Shown here in pieces: positions 13,884-28,800 of a stretch of DNA of 64,000 bases. Origin of the DNA: Dryomyza anilis (lineage: Eukaryota; Arthropoda; Insecta; Diptera; Dryomyzidae); NCBI GenBank assembly GCA_951804985.1, contig OX638133.1:2810501-2874500 (forward strand). The letters are read 5' to 3'. The first letter of the stretch is position 1, and every line of letters starts with the position of its first letter. The position numbers and the translations under genes were made by a program. The notes under the pieces were generated by a model. It was not told the DNA's origin. It was given only the letters and a program-made list of their open reading frames with translations, and searched no databases.

Positions 13884-16800
13884 TCGTCTGTCTGTCTGTC
13901 CGTCTGTATGTCCGTCTGCCTGCCTGTCTGTTGAAATTTTGATTACAGAAAAACTAGAGGAGCTAAATAAATAAAACTTCTAATTTAGATTACTTATATA
14001 TCTACGCTGCCTGTCATTTTCCACTTTACCCCAAGTTTCCCTATAAGTTACTAAAATCGTTACAAAGGACTATATTTAATTACCACGTAGAATATAGGTT
14101 GATAGAACGAAGGGAAGTGAACTTTCCATAGATTTGGCGAAATTGGAAAAAATTATCATCTACAATTTTAGAACGAAATTGTTTTGCTTTTACCCCGGTA
14201 CAAATTTACCATGTTAAAGAGGACATAATTATGATGACCATATAGTTCATTTAGCTGATGGGGTTTGGACAGGGAACAAAAAAAACAATGAAGAGATCTG
14301 GATAATGAGCTAGTACAATTTCAAGGGTTACAAACTCTTCGCACGACATGGTTGACAGATTAAATTCTCACACGAAATACCTTTTTCTCTCATACAATTC
14401 TCACAATATCCCAGAAAAAATATCACAAATTCACACCGATTCTCACAAAATTCTCACAAATTCCTACGATACCGCTAGATTTTCTTCCCGCGTGTGTGAA
14501 TTTGGTTCCCACACCTGGGAAATTCGCCTCGTGTATGAAATCTTTTCTTGCAAAGACAGAAATTTCCCATAAGCTGTATTTTCCGGCAAAATTGGCAACT
14601 ATGTTAGGTGAAGTTGTGTACGGGTCTAGCTTGGGACTTACATATAATGAAAATTGAAATTGGTGAGCAAATACATCAAATTGATGTTTATAGTCATACT
14701 GTTGAAGACATTTTATTTTTGTATTTAGAGAAACACATTCCAAAAACGGGTTTTGATCCATAGGATTTGGGCGGTGGGTGTATGTTGATGAGTTTTTCAG
14801 GATCGCATATTAAACACCGCTTAGAAAACTTTGTTATTTCCTTTTGATATTTTTCTAATTATTATTATTATTGTACAATTTGTAGGTTATTATAATTGTA
14901 TTTTGTAATAAATCTTTTAGCACTGGAAATATTTATAATACGTTGAAAAAATACGAGAGTAATATTTATTTACAACACACATTACTCAATTGTTTTAAGT
15001 GCAATTACCATTCATACTGCATTCGACTCTCACTCGGTGTGGATTAAAAAAAAAAAAGATTTACATATAAATTTCCACTTTCACTAACTGGCTCACTGAC
15101 TGACTGGATGACTGACTGCCAACGACAGTCGCCGACCAGACAGACGCACAAATTTGCGCTGCAAATAAATCACAAACACGTCGTCGCGATCAATGACCGA
15201 TTTTTACGATACCACAACGTCAAGTGGATGGATGGATGTATAGATGATGAAGTAGTAAATGAAGATGATGCTAATGCTGCCGATGATTAACGCAACAGAA
15301 CAAAGGCGTATAAAGTGCGAAACGTTTTATAAAAACTACTTTGAAATAACTGCTACTGAGCTGCTTCAGATCGCAAATTCCGTATTTTTAATTATTCACT
15401 TTGTGCGATAATGAAATGCAGTCAAACATATTGTCACGTCTGGCATTAAGTGCTAGCGGATCTGGACACGAACAACTGTGCGCCATGCAAACGTGCGCGC
15501 AACTGTTGGGAACACTTTGAATTTCACTGCGATGATCACGGCAACACTTTGTTTACACGCGATCGTGCGACACGACGAGCTGCGCTGACTCCGGAGAGTG
15601 AGACCGGAGCGAGAAGACGACACTCTGTAGCGAATGAAGCGACGCGTCGCCAATATTTGCGAATTTGTGGTAATGATCGCATTGCCGTTTGGAGGGGAGG
15701 CGAAAGGGCCGATGTTTGGGAATAATTTTTTAATTAATATTTTAAAATTTTAATTTAAATATAGTATTCATATGTGTGGTAGGTGTATTAGTCAGAGGTC
15801 ACTACAAAAGCTGTCTGTTTTCTGCTCGTTCCCCAGTAGTATTCATATGTATGGTAGGTGTATTAGTCAGAGGTCACTACAACTAGTTTCGCCAGAAAAA
15901 AATTGTCGCATAATCATAGACAAATTAAAGTCGACTTTAAAAATAAATTCGACTTTTTTGACAAATTTTGTATAGAATAAATTGTCAAAAAGCTGATTTT
16001 AAATTTAAAGTTGACTTTAAATTTTCTATGATTATGCGCCATTATTTTTATATATTTTGGGATGAAATATAGAGATTTATTCCGATAAAAATGGCCCGTA
16101 TTATTCATGCTTTATGAGGTATATGTACAAAAATTAGTGAAAAATAAACCAAAGGACGATTTTTACACCCATTTTTAATACTAGACCGCGTATGTATACA
16201 GGTAATCTAAATTGTGAGCTTCATTGCTTTACTTCTATTGGTTTTCCTATAATCGTGATTTCAATAGACATCCAGACTGACCATACCGAACACATCTCCA
16301 TTTGGGTGTTACAAATGGATGATCATACTGAATACACCATTTCACAACACTTCCAAAAACTTCCAACATTAATTCATAACATTAGTGATGTCCAAAATAC
16401 ATCGATGTTTCATAAACACTCGATATATTGTTTCGATACATCGATGTTTTCCGATGCAATATAAGCCTCAGAATCTGTGCGATACATCGTTGTATTTTTA
16501 TCGATATATCGAATCACTGTTAAATTCATATTTGATAATCGAAACTAGCTAAATTTCATTGAATTTGATTATTTATGGAATTCTATTTGAAATTAAACAC
16601 TTTAAATTACCATTTGCTTCATACATGGTTTTCGTGTCTTTCTTAAAATGACATAACATGGACTTGGACATTTTAGATTTCCACACCCAGAAAAAAATAC
16701 TATATAAATAATAGTTTTTTTACTATTAAAAATAGTCAAAAGGATAAATTATTATTTTAATCGGAAAATACCATTAAATACTAGAAAATACCATGAAATT

Positions 16801-19800
16801 GCCATTGAGTTTATATAATAATTGTCCTATTGACCAATTTTAATGGGATTTGAGGGAATTTTTTTTGTTTGGGTGCAACGTTTCAGTCAAACACTTTTTT
16901 CTTTCGATGCATCCAAAACATCGATGTTTTTGTTCGATACATTGGAAAACATCGATGTAACGAGTCGATGTATTATATCGACCAAAACATCGATATTTTT
17001 TTCAGATATTATGAAATGATTTAAAAGAATGATATTTATAGATTTTTTTTACACATCCCAGCCCAGCAAACAAAACGATAATTTTACGATATCGAAGCGA
17101 TATCATTTATAGGCTCAAATTGTCCTTTTCGATAATCTATAATGATACGAAAACGATAGGATTTTCGATAAAAACGAACCTGTCTAAAACAATATCGTTG
17201 TTTTTGTCGTTATAGATATCGAGATGATATCATAAATGGATTTATTTTCGATTAACAAATTTTATTTGTTCGAAAAATTTTATTTTTTGACAAAAATTAT
17301 AAAGAACATGCAATTAAATTTTCAAATACTTTGAGTTTTACATCTAAAATTTATCATTATTATATCGAATTCGTCAAATGGTTTGTAGGGAGCAAACCAA
17401 ACGATATTTTTACGATATCGAAACGATATCATTTATATGCTCAAACTATCGTTTTCGATAATCTAAAATGATACGATAATGATAGGGTTTTCGATAAAAA
17501 CGAACCCTACTATAACGATATCGTTATTTTTTGTAGATATAGATATCGAGTAGATATCAAAAAAGTGTTCATATTCGATAAACAAATTTAATTTCTTCAG
17601 ACAATTTTCTTTTATGACAATAATTTCAGAAAACATACAATTTAATTTCAAAATATTTTGAGTTTCATATCGTAAATTAATCTTCATTTTATCCAATTCA
17701 AAAATTATCGTCAAATGGTTTGTAGGGATTGTCATTGTAAAGTCCGGAATTTCATTTCGGAATTTTCGGTACTGATTTTTTTTTCGGATGCTGGAAATTT
17801 GGGATGCCAGTGTTTTTTTTTTAAATAATGAGCACACTTTCTCTCTATTTTTCTTGTAAATTTATCATGTAAATTATTTTTGTAAATGTTTGGTTTTTTA
17901 ACATTTTGGTAGAAACTAGAAAGTAAACTAAGTATTTGTTTAGCCGGACTCAGCCGTCCAGAGGTAGCGCCTGGACTTGTATTCTAAAGTTCTCGGGTTC
18001 GAATCCCGGCTTTGGCATGGGCGCTTGTCGTGATATTAACCACAAAAAGGTAGGGAATAGATTTCACAGTCATAGTCCGTCGGAGTGCTGCGGATCTTAG
18101 TAGATATTCCAAAAAAAAGTATAAAATAGAAGAACATGATCGGTTATCCAATGCAGGAACAAGACAGACTCTGCAAGAACAAGACCAACCTGTCGATGCA
18201 AGAACAAGAACGTCCTATGACATGGTAGTCTTTTTCTTGCATTTCTTGCAATACAGTTGATTCGATGTGATTTCATACTATAGAAAGTGGGTGCTATTAA
18301 AAAATCCAATATTTTCTTAGCATTATAAATTATCGAAACCGATCATTTAGACATATAAACGATATCGCTTTGATTCTATTTAATTTCTTGAATTGTGGGA
18401 TATTTATCATATAAAACAGACGACTCTCCCGTTAAACGCCACTGTCTCATTTGCTGCACGTTTCCACGATTGCACGCCGCATGCATCGTTATTCGAAAGC
18501 CATTCATTCCGTCGCATGCAAAGAAAGCCGCACTCACTCTCGCTGCAATTTGGGCCTGGTATCGTTGTCGGCAAGACCGGTTCTTCGCAAACGAGTATAT
18601 TTCGAGTACTTGCGGCTCTCCAACGGGGAGGTAGGTACTTTTTTTGCTGGGCATTGTGAGAGTGTGAGAAATTTTCGAACGTTAACCACCGAAGAAACCG
18701 TTTAGACTTGAACTCTGGTCGGCAGATTAAGTTCAAGAACATAAAGACATTGAACGAGGTTTGCAACATACGAGATGTAGGTTTTTAATGTAGGTTTAGT
18801 TTGTCATTCGCAATGGAATAATTAGTCGTTGACAAATAAAACTCTGCCACTTAGGTCTTCGAATATCAAAGCTTCTTATGTGATTAGATGTTTTAGTTTT
18901 TATTTATTTTTTGTTGTCTCTGAATTGGAGCTGAAATGCGATACAATTACTACGAAAGTTTGTACTCAAAGATGTGGCCTAGTTTAAGAACGAGATCGTG
19001 CACATTTGAAATATGTCATAAAAAAATAGAACGATTTTATATATCATGTTTTACTTAAATACATTTTTAAATGAATACTCTAATTATCTTGGATTATTAG
19101 AGACTTGAATTTAAAAATAAAGTCTAGACATCATTGATGAACAAATCAAGTAGTCACTTTAAAAATAGCCCATCTCCATCCTTTAATCTTTTATATACTC
19201 TTCTATTAACGTCGGATTTAATAGAGACTGTATAAAACAAAAAGTTCCTGAAATGCAACAGACTTTTCAGAGAATTCTGGCATTTCCGAAAACACTATGC
19301 ATAATCCAGCCAACAATGAGAAGCCAGTGAGTGGTCTGTTTGCCAGCAGACAAGAGCAATTTGTAAATTGCCTCAAGATGTGTGCCTGATTTCCTAAGAT
19401 ATCCGTTAGGTACTGACCGACGAATGGACGGCCGGTCGGACGGACGGATGGATCAACCGAAGACTCGAAGAAATTATGCTGCTCAGTTTGGATGCTGCTG
19501 CTGTGCAGTCAGCCAAACAAAGAGACTGGCAATTTGTTTGGGCAGCACTTCATATTAATTGTCTAATGGACACTCCATTGTCAGAAGTTGTCCGAGTGCA
19601 AATGCGGTAGAAGTGGACGAGTGGCTGGTCGGCCGGACAGCCAGCCACAACCGACAACGGCTTCAAAGTGCGCAGATACTATGTTACAACGGAATGCAGC
19701 AGAGTTTCTGTGGAAATAAGCGTGACACGTTGGCTAATTTGTCACTGTTGCATTTGACCAGCGGCCAAATGTGTCGCCACATTCATTGTGCGAATCTGAT

Positions 19801-22800
19801 TGCCATCAAAATCAGATCTGTGTGATAACAATCAGTGTGGGACTACTGGTCTATTAGGAAAAATTCATATTTTAAGTAGTATTCCTCATACTTCAAAATA
19901 CTATTTGAAGTTTTGAAGTTTGAAGTTTTGTTTTGGCACATTTTCTATTGAGTGAAATTACCATATTAAAGAGGACCACATCTTGGCTCATTTACCCAAA
20001 GTAATGGTCGGGACTTCGATCCGATTTTACGAAATGAAATATTAGCCTATCCAAATTGTTGTAAAACTGTTCGAAATTGTTTGTACTCAAATTTCTTTCT
20101 CATTTTATTTTAGAAATAACTATTCGAAACTATTTTTTAAATAAAAAAATTTTTCGAAACAATATTTTTGTCAAAATTTACTTTTCCGAAAAAAAAAATA
20201 TTTTCGGAGAATATTTATTTTTGAAAAAATATTTTTGCACAATTCTTTTTCACATTTTTTTCCAACATCTTTTTTTTTTGAATTTTAATATTTTATTTTA
20301 AAGGAATTGTATATTCGAAAAACTAATTTTAGGATTAATTTTTTTTGAAATTTTTTTTGGTCAATATTTATTTTTCCGAAAAAAATATTTTCGGAATTTT
20401 TTTTTTCGGAGAATATTTATTTTTGAAATTTTTTTTTTGCAGATTTTTTTTTTTTCGAATTTTATTATTATTTTATTTTAAAGGAATTTTATTTTAGAAA
20501 AACTATTTTTTCGATTAATTTTTCGAAACATTGTTTTTTTTGGTTAAAATTTATTTTTCCAAAGAAATATATGTTCTGTTAATTTTTTTCGGAGAATATT
20601 TTCTATTGAAAAAAATATTTTTGCAGAATTTTTTTCGTTTTTATTATTATTTAATTTTAATGGAATTTTAGTTTCAAAAAGCTATTTTTTCGATTAATTT
20701 TATTTGAAAAAAAAATATTGTTCGAACATTTTTTTTTTGTCAAAATTTATTTTTCCGAAAAAAAATATTTGCGGACATAATTTTTTTCGAATTTTAGTAT
20801 TATTATTTTATTTTAAAGGAATTTTATTTTCGAAAAAAAATTTTTTTTTTTTGAAAAAATTCGTAAAAAAATTCCATCAATTATTTTAAATTCTTAGTTT
20901 TTTTTCAAAAATAATATTTTATAAATTAAACAAGCAGTAATTCAATTCTCCATTGAAATGTTTAAAATCACTTTACTGCCAAAAATACCCCATAAGCTGT
21001 AATACTAACTTGTCCGGCGCGCAGTGTTACCTCCTCCTCCTGCGCCATTCATGACCATAGGAATGGCCGCCTCAATGGCGTGCTGATTCGCCAGATACGC
21101 CTGACGCTGATGCGGTGACGGCGTGTACGGCAATCCTTGTGCATTCGTACGCACAATGACCGCGGGCAACGCACCGCCGCCTGCACTTCGGCGGCTCGCA
21201 CTCTGTGCACCATATAAATCATCACATCGTTCGCGACTGATCCAGAGTATTTTGCCACAGTTGCCGATGTTGCAGTGGTTGCTGTTGGCAGGCGCAATCT
21301 CATCACCTGCAGCACCACCTACGCCACCGCTGTTATATCGGCGCACATGCTGCGGCACCGCCTGCATGTGATGCTGAGTGTCACGCAACAGATTGGCGCG
21401 GCGCGTGTCATCGAGAAACAGGTCGTTGTCCACATCATCCTCCTGCTCCTGCTCGTGTTGCACGGCGGCGACAACATCATCATCGTTGACATCCATGTGA
21501 TCGCGCCACATGCTCATGTGATGAAACTCCGCGCTGTAGTTGCTGCCGGCGCCGCTGCTGCCAGCGCTGCCGTAATCAAAGCTGCTTAAGTTGTTGCAAC
21601 TGCGATGTAGTCTTTGCGGCTGCCACGCGGATTCGCGTGCATTGCGTGCGACGTTTGTTGTTGCAATTGCTGACATGTCATTGTTGTTGCTATGGTTGTT
21701 GTTATTGAAATCCCGCGGATCTGCTGGCGATTTGCTGACATTTTGACGACCATGTCGCGCATGTTGCCAGCTTTTGTTGCTGTGCTGTTGTCCTTGCAGT
21801 TGTTGTGGCTGTTGTGTTGCTGTGGTTGGATTTGCCTGCAGAAACTGTTGCTGTTGTTGTTGCTGCACTGTATAAGCGGGCAGCTCATCTTCGAAGCTGA
21901 TTTGATGCACAGCAGCGCGTGACTGCTGATTGTTGTAGAACATGTTGCCATCATATGTTGTTGCTGCTACTGATCCAGCTAAAATTGTTGTGGCTGTTGC
22001 TGGCACATGCAGCCCGTTGCGTTGCCTACGCATGCTGCTATTTTTATTTTTAATTCTTTGTATTTCTGTTTTTTTGTTTTATTTTTCACCACTTAATTTC
22101 GGCACATTTTGCACGCGTACCAAACACTGAAGCCGTTTTCCGTTGGTTTTCCCAACACTTTGAATTGCGCACCACACAGCGAGCGAGAGACAGACCAGAC
22201 CGTCACAAGTGCGCGCCGTCCGACACACTGACTGAAGCAACCTGCAATTGGCCCGAGTACGCGGCCGTTATTGTGGCCTCAAATGGCAACGTTTTGACCG
22301 TGGCAGCAACATATGTAAGTCGCGCAAAATAAAGACATGTTGTTGTTCTTATTGTTATTCTTCTTGTTGGTTTTTTTTGGACTTTACCTATTGCTCCTCT
22401 TGTTCTTTGCGCAGTATTTCGTTGCTACCGCCCGCAGCGCCCTACACCCCGCCCTCTGTGTGCCGCCAATGACGAGAGCACTTTCTTTGAAATGTTCAAT
22501 TGTTGTTCGTGCACTTTGTGCCATTAGTTTCAATATTTTCTGTTCGGCTTTCAAAACAAATTCACTTCCTGCAATTCGTCTCTGCGCCAAACAATGAAGC
22601 TGGTGTGAACAACGTTAAGTTTTTTATTATTTTTTAACTTGCCGATATATTTTACACGCGACTCTTACAAATCTATTCAATTTTATAGTTGCCAACTATT
22701 ATTTTTTTAATACTTCTGCACAAATTGCGAAATTATTTTCTATTCAAATTGGATCAAATTGAACCACTAATTGCTATAAATATATAACTGGATATGAAAC

Positions 22801-25800
22801 CATCTTTTTTTATTATTTTTTTTTCGAGAATAAAAAATATATATTTTATTCACTCAATACGAATATTTTGAAATACCTAAAAACGTTATTTTCCAGATAA
22901 ATTGGGTCTTTTTGGTCCAATTTGTACAGAAGGGTTAAATAATACAATCAAAATTTGAATATATTGCATGTTTCAGCTTTTGATCGATTTTGTATAGAAA
23001 ATTTTATTCGAAAAATTCTAATTTTTGAAAAAAAGAAAATTCAAACAAATCAAAGGGTTTGAATTCATTTAGCAATATTTTTTTTATTAAAAAAACGAAT
23101 TCGAAATATAATTTTTCATACAACATTTGATTTTAAAAAAATTATGAAATTAATATATTCCTAAAATACTAAAATGTATCTTCTATATGAAAAAGTATCA
23201 GCTACACCAAGCAGAAAATAATATAAAAAATAATAGTGTTTTACTATTAAAAATAGTCTATAGGATAAATTATTATTTTAATCGGAATAACTATTAAATA
23301 CTATAAAATACCATGACATTGCCATTGAGTTAATATGAAAAGATTTTTTTTTTGTATACTATTAAATCAATAATCAATAATCCTATTGACCAATTTTAAT
23401 GGGATTTGAGGGATTTTTTTTTCTGGGTGTAAGATTTAATTATTCAATTAATACAAAATTTGAATCTGAGAAAAAATTTATATCGGACATGTTTCAGCTT
23501 TTAACCAATATCGAATTAAAATTATACTAGAATAAAATTGTTTTTTTTTTTGTTTAAAATTCGATTTTTGATAATAAATCGTTTAAATAAAATGGATTTT
23601 GATCAAAAAATTACTCGTGGATTTGAGAATATATTTCATTGGGATTTTCCTAACTGCGTCTTTGGACAATTTGTTTATTTTGAGGGATATAACATAAAGT
23701 CGTAAATATCAACTTAAATTTGTCGATAACACTACACAAAATTCCATTATTTTTGTATCATTGGAAATAATTTGAATAAAGGAATTAAAAAATTTTCTAT
23801 GGATAGTTTTACGAGATTTCGAGCAATAACTTTTGTACTAAGCTTTCAAAAAGGTGGTCACATATATTTGTAAATATCTCGCGTTTAATAAAACTCATAT
23901 GCTAATTTGTTATATCGAATAAAAGGTAATTAAATATCCAATAAACATTTCCTACAACACTTTGGAATTGGTTGACTGGTTTAAGAGCACTCTTTAGTAG
24001 AACTCGAAAAATGTAAATTTTTTCGACCAACATTTTATTCAAAAATGAAAGCATTACGATTGAGTATTAACTGAATAAATCGCATTTTATTTGTATACCC
24101 TATACCCATGGGTTACAAGTTATAAAATGTATGTGAGGATATTTTAACGCCTCTAAGTAAAAAAACCTTGACTACTGCGCAGAATGGCTGTTGTGTAGTG
24201 TAATTAATCAAAAAATATTCTTTTATATTTTTTTTTTATAAAATCCTAAATATGGATTTTTAATTTTTCTTAGAATTTTTATTTTATTGTATTTTAAAAA
24301 ATGTTTAACTTCCCTGAATGGCATTCGTTTCAATATCGTTATGAGATCAATGAAGAGAAGAAGGAGAATTGACAGGTAGATATTGATTCGTTCTGTCGAA
24401 TAATTTTCGGTACGAGACAATTTTTGAAATCAGAACGATATCGAACAAAAAAGTAATGGGATTTCGATGCGATAAATATTTAAATATCGTATCTTGTCAA
24501 AGAAATTGAATGTACGAGAAATTTTCAAAATTAGAATCGATATAGCAACGAGATCGAACTTTGTTTTATCGAAGTTCTTCGAGAGTGCTTCGAGGCATTG
24601 GAGATCTCCGAGACATAGCAGACTGGATGGTTATAAATTATATCTCAATTTAAGGTCAACATATTTCGACTCATAATAATAATAATAATAGTTTGGCACT
24701 ACAGTCCTATAAGAACTTAGGCCGAGCTCTCTCACCATTTTGAGCTGTGCGTGTTATATTTGTACTCAAAGTGGTGGGACCTACAATTTGTTGCCAAATC
24801 CGAACGGCGGGTGAGAGCTTTTCATAGGCAATGTTTTACTCTCGTAGGTTTGCCATTTACTGCCGAGAGGTAGCGCTGTATAAAAAAATGTTTCTATGAA
24901 AAGCTTGAACTGGGGACCTTTTGGCTCGTAGTCCAACGCACTAACCACTAAGCTACCGCGGCTTCCACTCATACAAATCTCAAATTCCTTTGGAATTTCC
25001 CAGAATCCAACTGCTTCATAAAACTTTTTTGTGTTGGGTAATTCAAAAATTCAAATTCATGTAAAAAAAAAATGTCAAATGACGTAGATCGTGATCAAAT
25101 TATGAATATCAAAAAAAAATAAAAAAAAATCTAAAAATTAAAACAAAAGATTTTTTTTTTGAAAAAAAAAAATATATATTTACGAAAAAATACACTTTTT
25201 ATTCTAAAATAAAAAATATATATATATATTCAAAAAAATTTTCAATCATTAATTTTTTGAATTAATTTTTTTAAATATATTTTTTTATTAATAAAAAAAA
25301 TTATAAATAAATTTATTATAAAACATTTGACCAATTTATGCATGCATATAAGAAAAATCAAACAAATATGACAAAAACTTAACGAAAAAATAAATATTTT
25401 AATTGATATTTGGTTTGATGAAAAAAAATTTTCATAATGATGTTTTTATTATGAATTTTTCATTATTATGATGAAAGTAGTCCTTGCATACACTATCTCA
25501 CTTTCTCAAATTGAAAAATTATATTTCACTCATTCATCAAATTGATGATGATTTCATATCATTGATGTTTTTAGTGATCAAATTTATAAATTGTTCTTCA
25601 ATACAAGAATCATGTTTTGAAGAACGAATTCATCAATATGAAGAAGATTTTTTTCTGTGTATGCAGTCAAAATCAGCACCCGCGAATGATTCATGGAAAT
25701 TGTCAATTTGTGGAGTCGTTTTTTGAATTATGAAAATTGTATAAAATCGAAAAATATTTGAAATAAAATAGAATTTCGATTAACTGCTATGTATTATATT

Positions 25801-28800
25801 TACTTTGTAGATAATTTATTTTTTATTTGAACTTTTTTTATTATACACTTTAATTAGAAATTAGTTTTTGCTAAAACAGTTTTTTTTTCAAAATTTTAGT
25901 TGGCAACCACAATTGAAATCCAATTAACTTAAAAGGTTATTTTTGCGCCCAACAATAAAAAAAATAATAATAAAAACACGTCTAAATTAGCCGGTTCGAC
26001 AGTAACATTTCACCCAACATATTTTGGTATTAAGTGTTTCAATGGCAACGAGCTCAAGTTCGAGGCGGTCTCGCTTTCTTTATGTCTCTTTTTCTGTATT
26101 TTTTTTTTATTATTGTTTTTGTTATTTTAACTAATGCGATTTTTTTATTTTTTCAAATATTTATTAAATTTTTGTGTAACACTTTTTTAGTTGCAGCTGC
26201 AACACCGTTCGTAGTCGCGATCAAAACACGTTGCACGTTGTCGAGAGACGCACCGCGTCCATGTGCAACCCGATTTAGCGTCGCCTCACCTCGCCCTCTA
26301 TCGGTTTCAACGGATTATTTATTATTTCAGCAAGTTTTCTAATTAAATTTCGCTTTGTTTGCTGCGCCACCGGGGGGGCTATAAATCTGCGGCCGTCGCT
26401 GCTTTTATTGTTTGTTGTGATTTTTTGGCAGTAGCAGCAGCAACAGCAGCAGCGTCTTAATCGTTGTAGCACGTCTTTGCAACTGCTGCAGGGCGCAACA
26501 ACAAAGTTGCCAGTTGCCATTCGCCTGTGTGGTATTGGGCACTCGGCTACCTCCGGGGTGGGATAATTAGGCCAGGGTTGCGCTTGGCGCATGTGTTGCC
26601 CTGGCAACGTCTTTTGTTTGGCTTTGTTGAGTGTGAAGCAGTTGCTGCGTGCTTGGCAGCGGTTTTACCGTTGGTGGTGGTGGTGATGATGGTGGCGGCG
26701 GTTGAGTGCAGTTGCCTGGCGACCCGACCTGACACACGGTGGCTCATAATCTGCTGGTTTTCGTTCAATATGCAGTCAGTTTTGCGGTTTTGTTTTGATT
26801 TGCTTATGCGTGTCGTTGACATTTTCAACGAAAGACAGACTTGAATTTCACCTGCTTCTCATCACCACTTCTGTCATTGAATATGCGAATTATAATCCTT
26901 TGAGAATACTATTTCTTTGAGGATTGAATTGCATAAATTGTGGCAATGTTTTGAAAGGATTCAAATATCAATAATATTTACTGTGTACTCTTTATACATG
27001 TGAAAGATTGAACCCCCACAAATGAGAAGAGTAAAATCAGGGATTGAGACCGTAACAGATACAGTTTAAGTTTAATTAAACAAAAAAAGAAAAAAATATA
27101 TATGAAAAATAAAAAAATAATATATTTTGTCTAATATACAAAAATTTAAAAAAAAAATTAAAAATGGTAGAAACAATTTTTTCGAGAAAAGTTGATATTT
27201 TTTGTCAAAAAATGTTTTGACCCAGTATTTCATTCGTATCGATATCGCTACGAGATCAATGCGAGTAGATGGAGAAATCACACGATATTGGACCCATTCT
27301 CGTAACGATATCGAGCGTCAAATTGGACCTACATGATAGGAAGTTTCGATATCTTTCTACCATGTAGGTCCAATTTGACGCTCGATATCGTTACGAGAAT
27401 GTTCTGTCAGAGTTTTCTCGATACGAGACATTTTTCAGAAATCGGAATGATATCGAAGAAAAAAGTTATCAAAGTTCGCGATTGCTGCGAAAAATATTGC
27501 GATATCGATTTGCGAAATGTTTAAATATCGTATCTTGTCAAAGAATTTGAATGTACGAAAAATTTTAAAAATTAGAATCGAGAATGTATGGAGATTGACC
27601 TTTTTTTATTGAAGTTATTCGAGAAAGCTTCGAGGCATCGAAGGTCTCCGAGACATGGCAGACTGGGAAATTATTGTATTTATCGAATTTTTACTCTAAA
27701 TATTTTTTGTGCTGCTTTGTTCGAAAAAATAAATAAAATGTTGTCCACAAAAGTTTTAAATTAAAAATATTGAATTTTTGCAAAATATTTATTTTTTTTG
27801 GTTGAAAAAATAATTTATTCGAAAAAATAATTGTTGTTTGAATAAAAAATTTATATCTTTTGTTCGATAAAATAAACATAAATTTTCTGGTAAAAAAAAT
27901 TATATTGAAAAATTAAAAATTATTTTTTTCGAAAAATTTGATTTTCAAACAAGCATAAAAAAAAATTCAGGAAAAAATTCGATATTTTTTATTTAAATTT
28001 TTAGTGGACAAAAAATGACAATAATAAAAAAAAAATTGTTTTTTCAATACGATAAAACATTTTTATGATGCAAAAAAAAAAAAAAAAATTAAAAAAAAAT
28101 TGTAACTTTTGAATACATTTGTTAAAGTGATATTTAAGATTAAATTTACAAAATTGAATTGAGAATTCATAACACGATTGAAATTTAAAAAAAAACTTCA
28201 ATGTATTAACTAATAATACGATTTTTTCTATGAACATTCCATACAACCCTGAAAAAAATACTATATAAATAATAGTTTTTACTATTAAAAATAGTCAATG
28301 GGATAAATTATTATTTTAATCGGAAAATACCATTAAATACTAGAAAATACCATTAAGTTTATATGAAATGATTTATATTTTGTATACTATTAAATCAATA
28401 GTTCTATGGCCTCAAGGCATAATAGAATATCTCATTTTTTCCTCATTTTAGGAGTGTTTTTATAGACGTCTAGTTCTGTCGTTATTTTTTTTGGGTGTAC
28501 ATAAATTCTATGCAATTCTCGTATGCTGATTTTTACATGATACTAATTTATTTTGTACGCAAATTTTCACTCACTTCTTTGAATAAATAAAATACAACAC
28601 TTCACAAAACTGGTCTAAATAAAATCTCTAAACGTAATTTTCCTTCTAATTCTTAAGGCTAATTTGAATATACTAATAGTCTTATATATTTTTAAGCTAT
28701 TAGTGCATAAACTGAGAAAATTTTAATTTTTTCAGATAATTTTTTAATTATCTCCCTTATTTTGTAAAATGAAATGAAAAGTGTGTCGAAAAATTCCAGT

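Larger units (their letters stand above)
7599..21009 (-). other. CAP large intron, distal part (13.4 kb after the short-isoform exon)
   Basis: Apart from the repeats and promoter-like blocks listed separately, the unique stretches are 8800-9700, 11150-12190, 12750-13600, 14000-15080, 18800-20060. They have no open frame with family resemblance. 19270-19830 is GC-richer unique sequence (GCTGCTGCTGTGCAGTCAGC, GGTCGGCCGGACAGCCAGCC), possibly regulatory. Confidence 0.7.

Noticed and set aside
13833..13925. Possible CRISPR-like regular array at the TCTG repeat and the GACAGACGGACA tract at 30745-30800
   Set aside because: Simple tetranucleotide/dodecamer microsatellites in an animal intron; no spacers.
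21123..21954. Other-frame open frames over the 21010-22033 exon
   Set aside because: CAG/CAA and GC-rich repeats keep several frames open; only the 341-codon frame has an ATG with good context and an in-phase donor.
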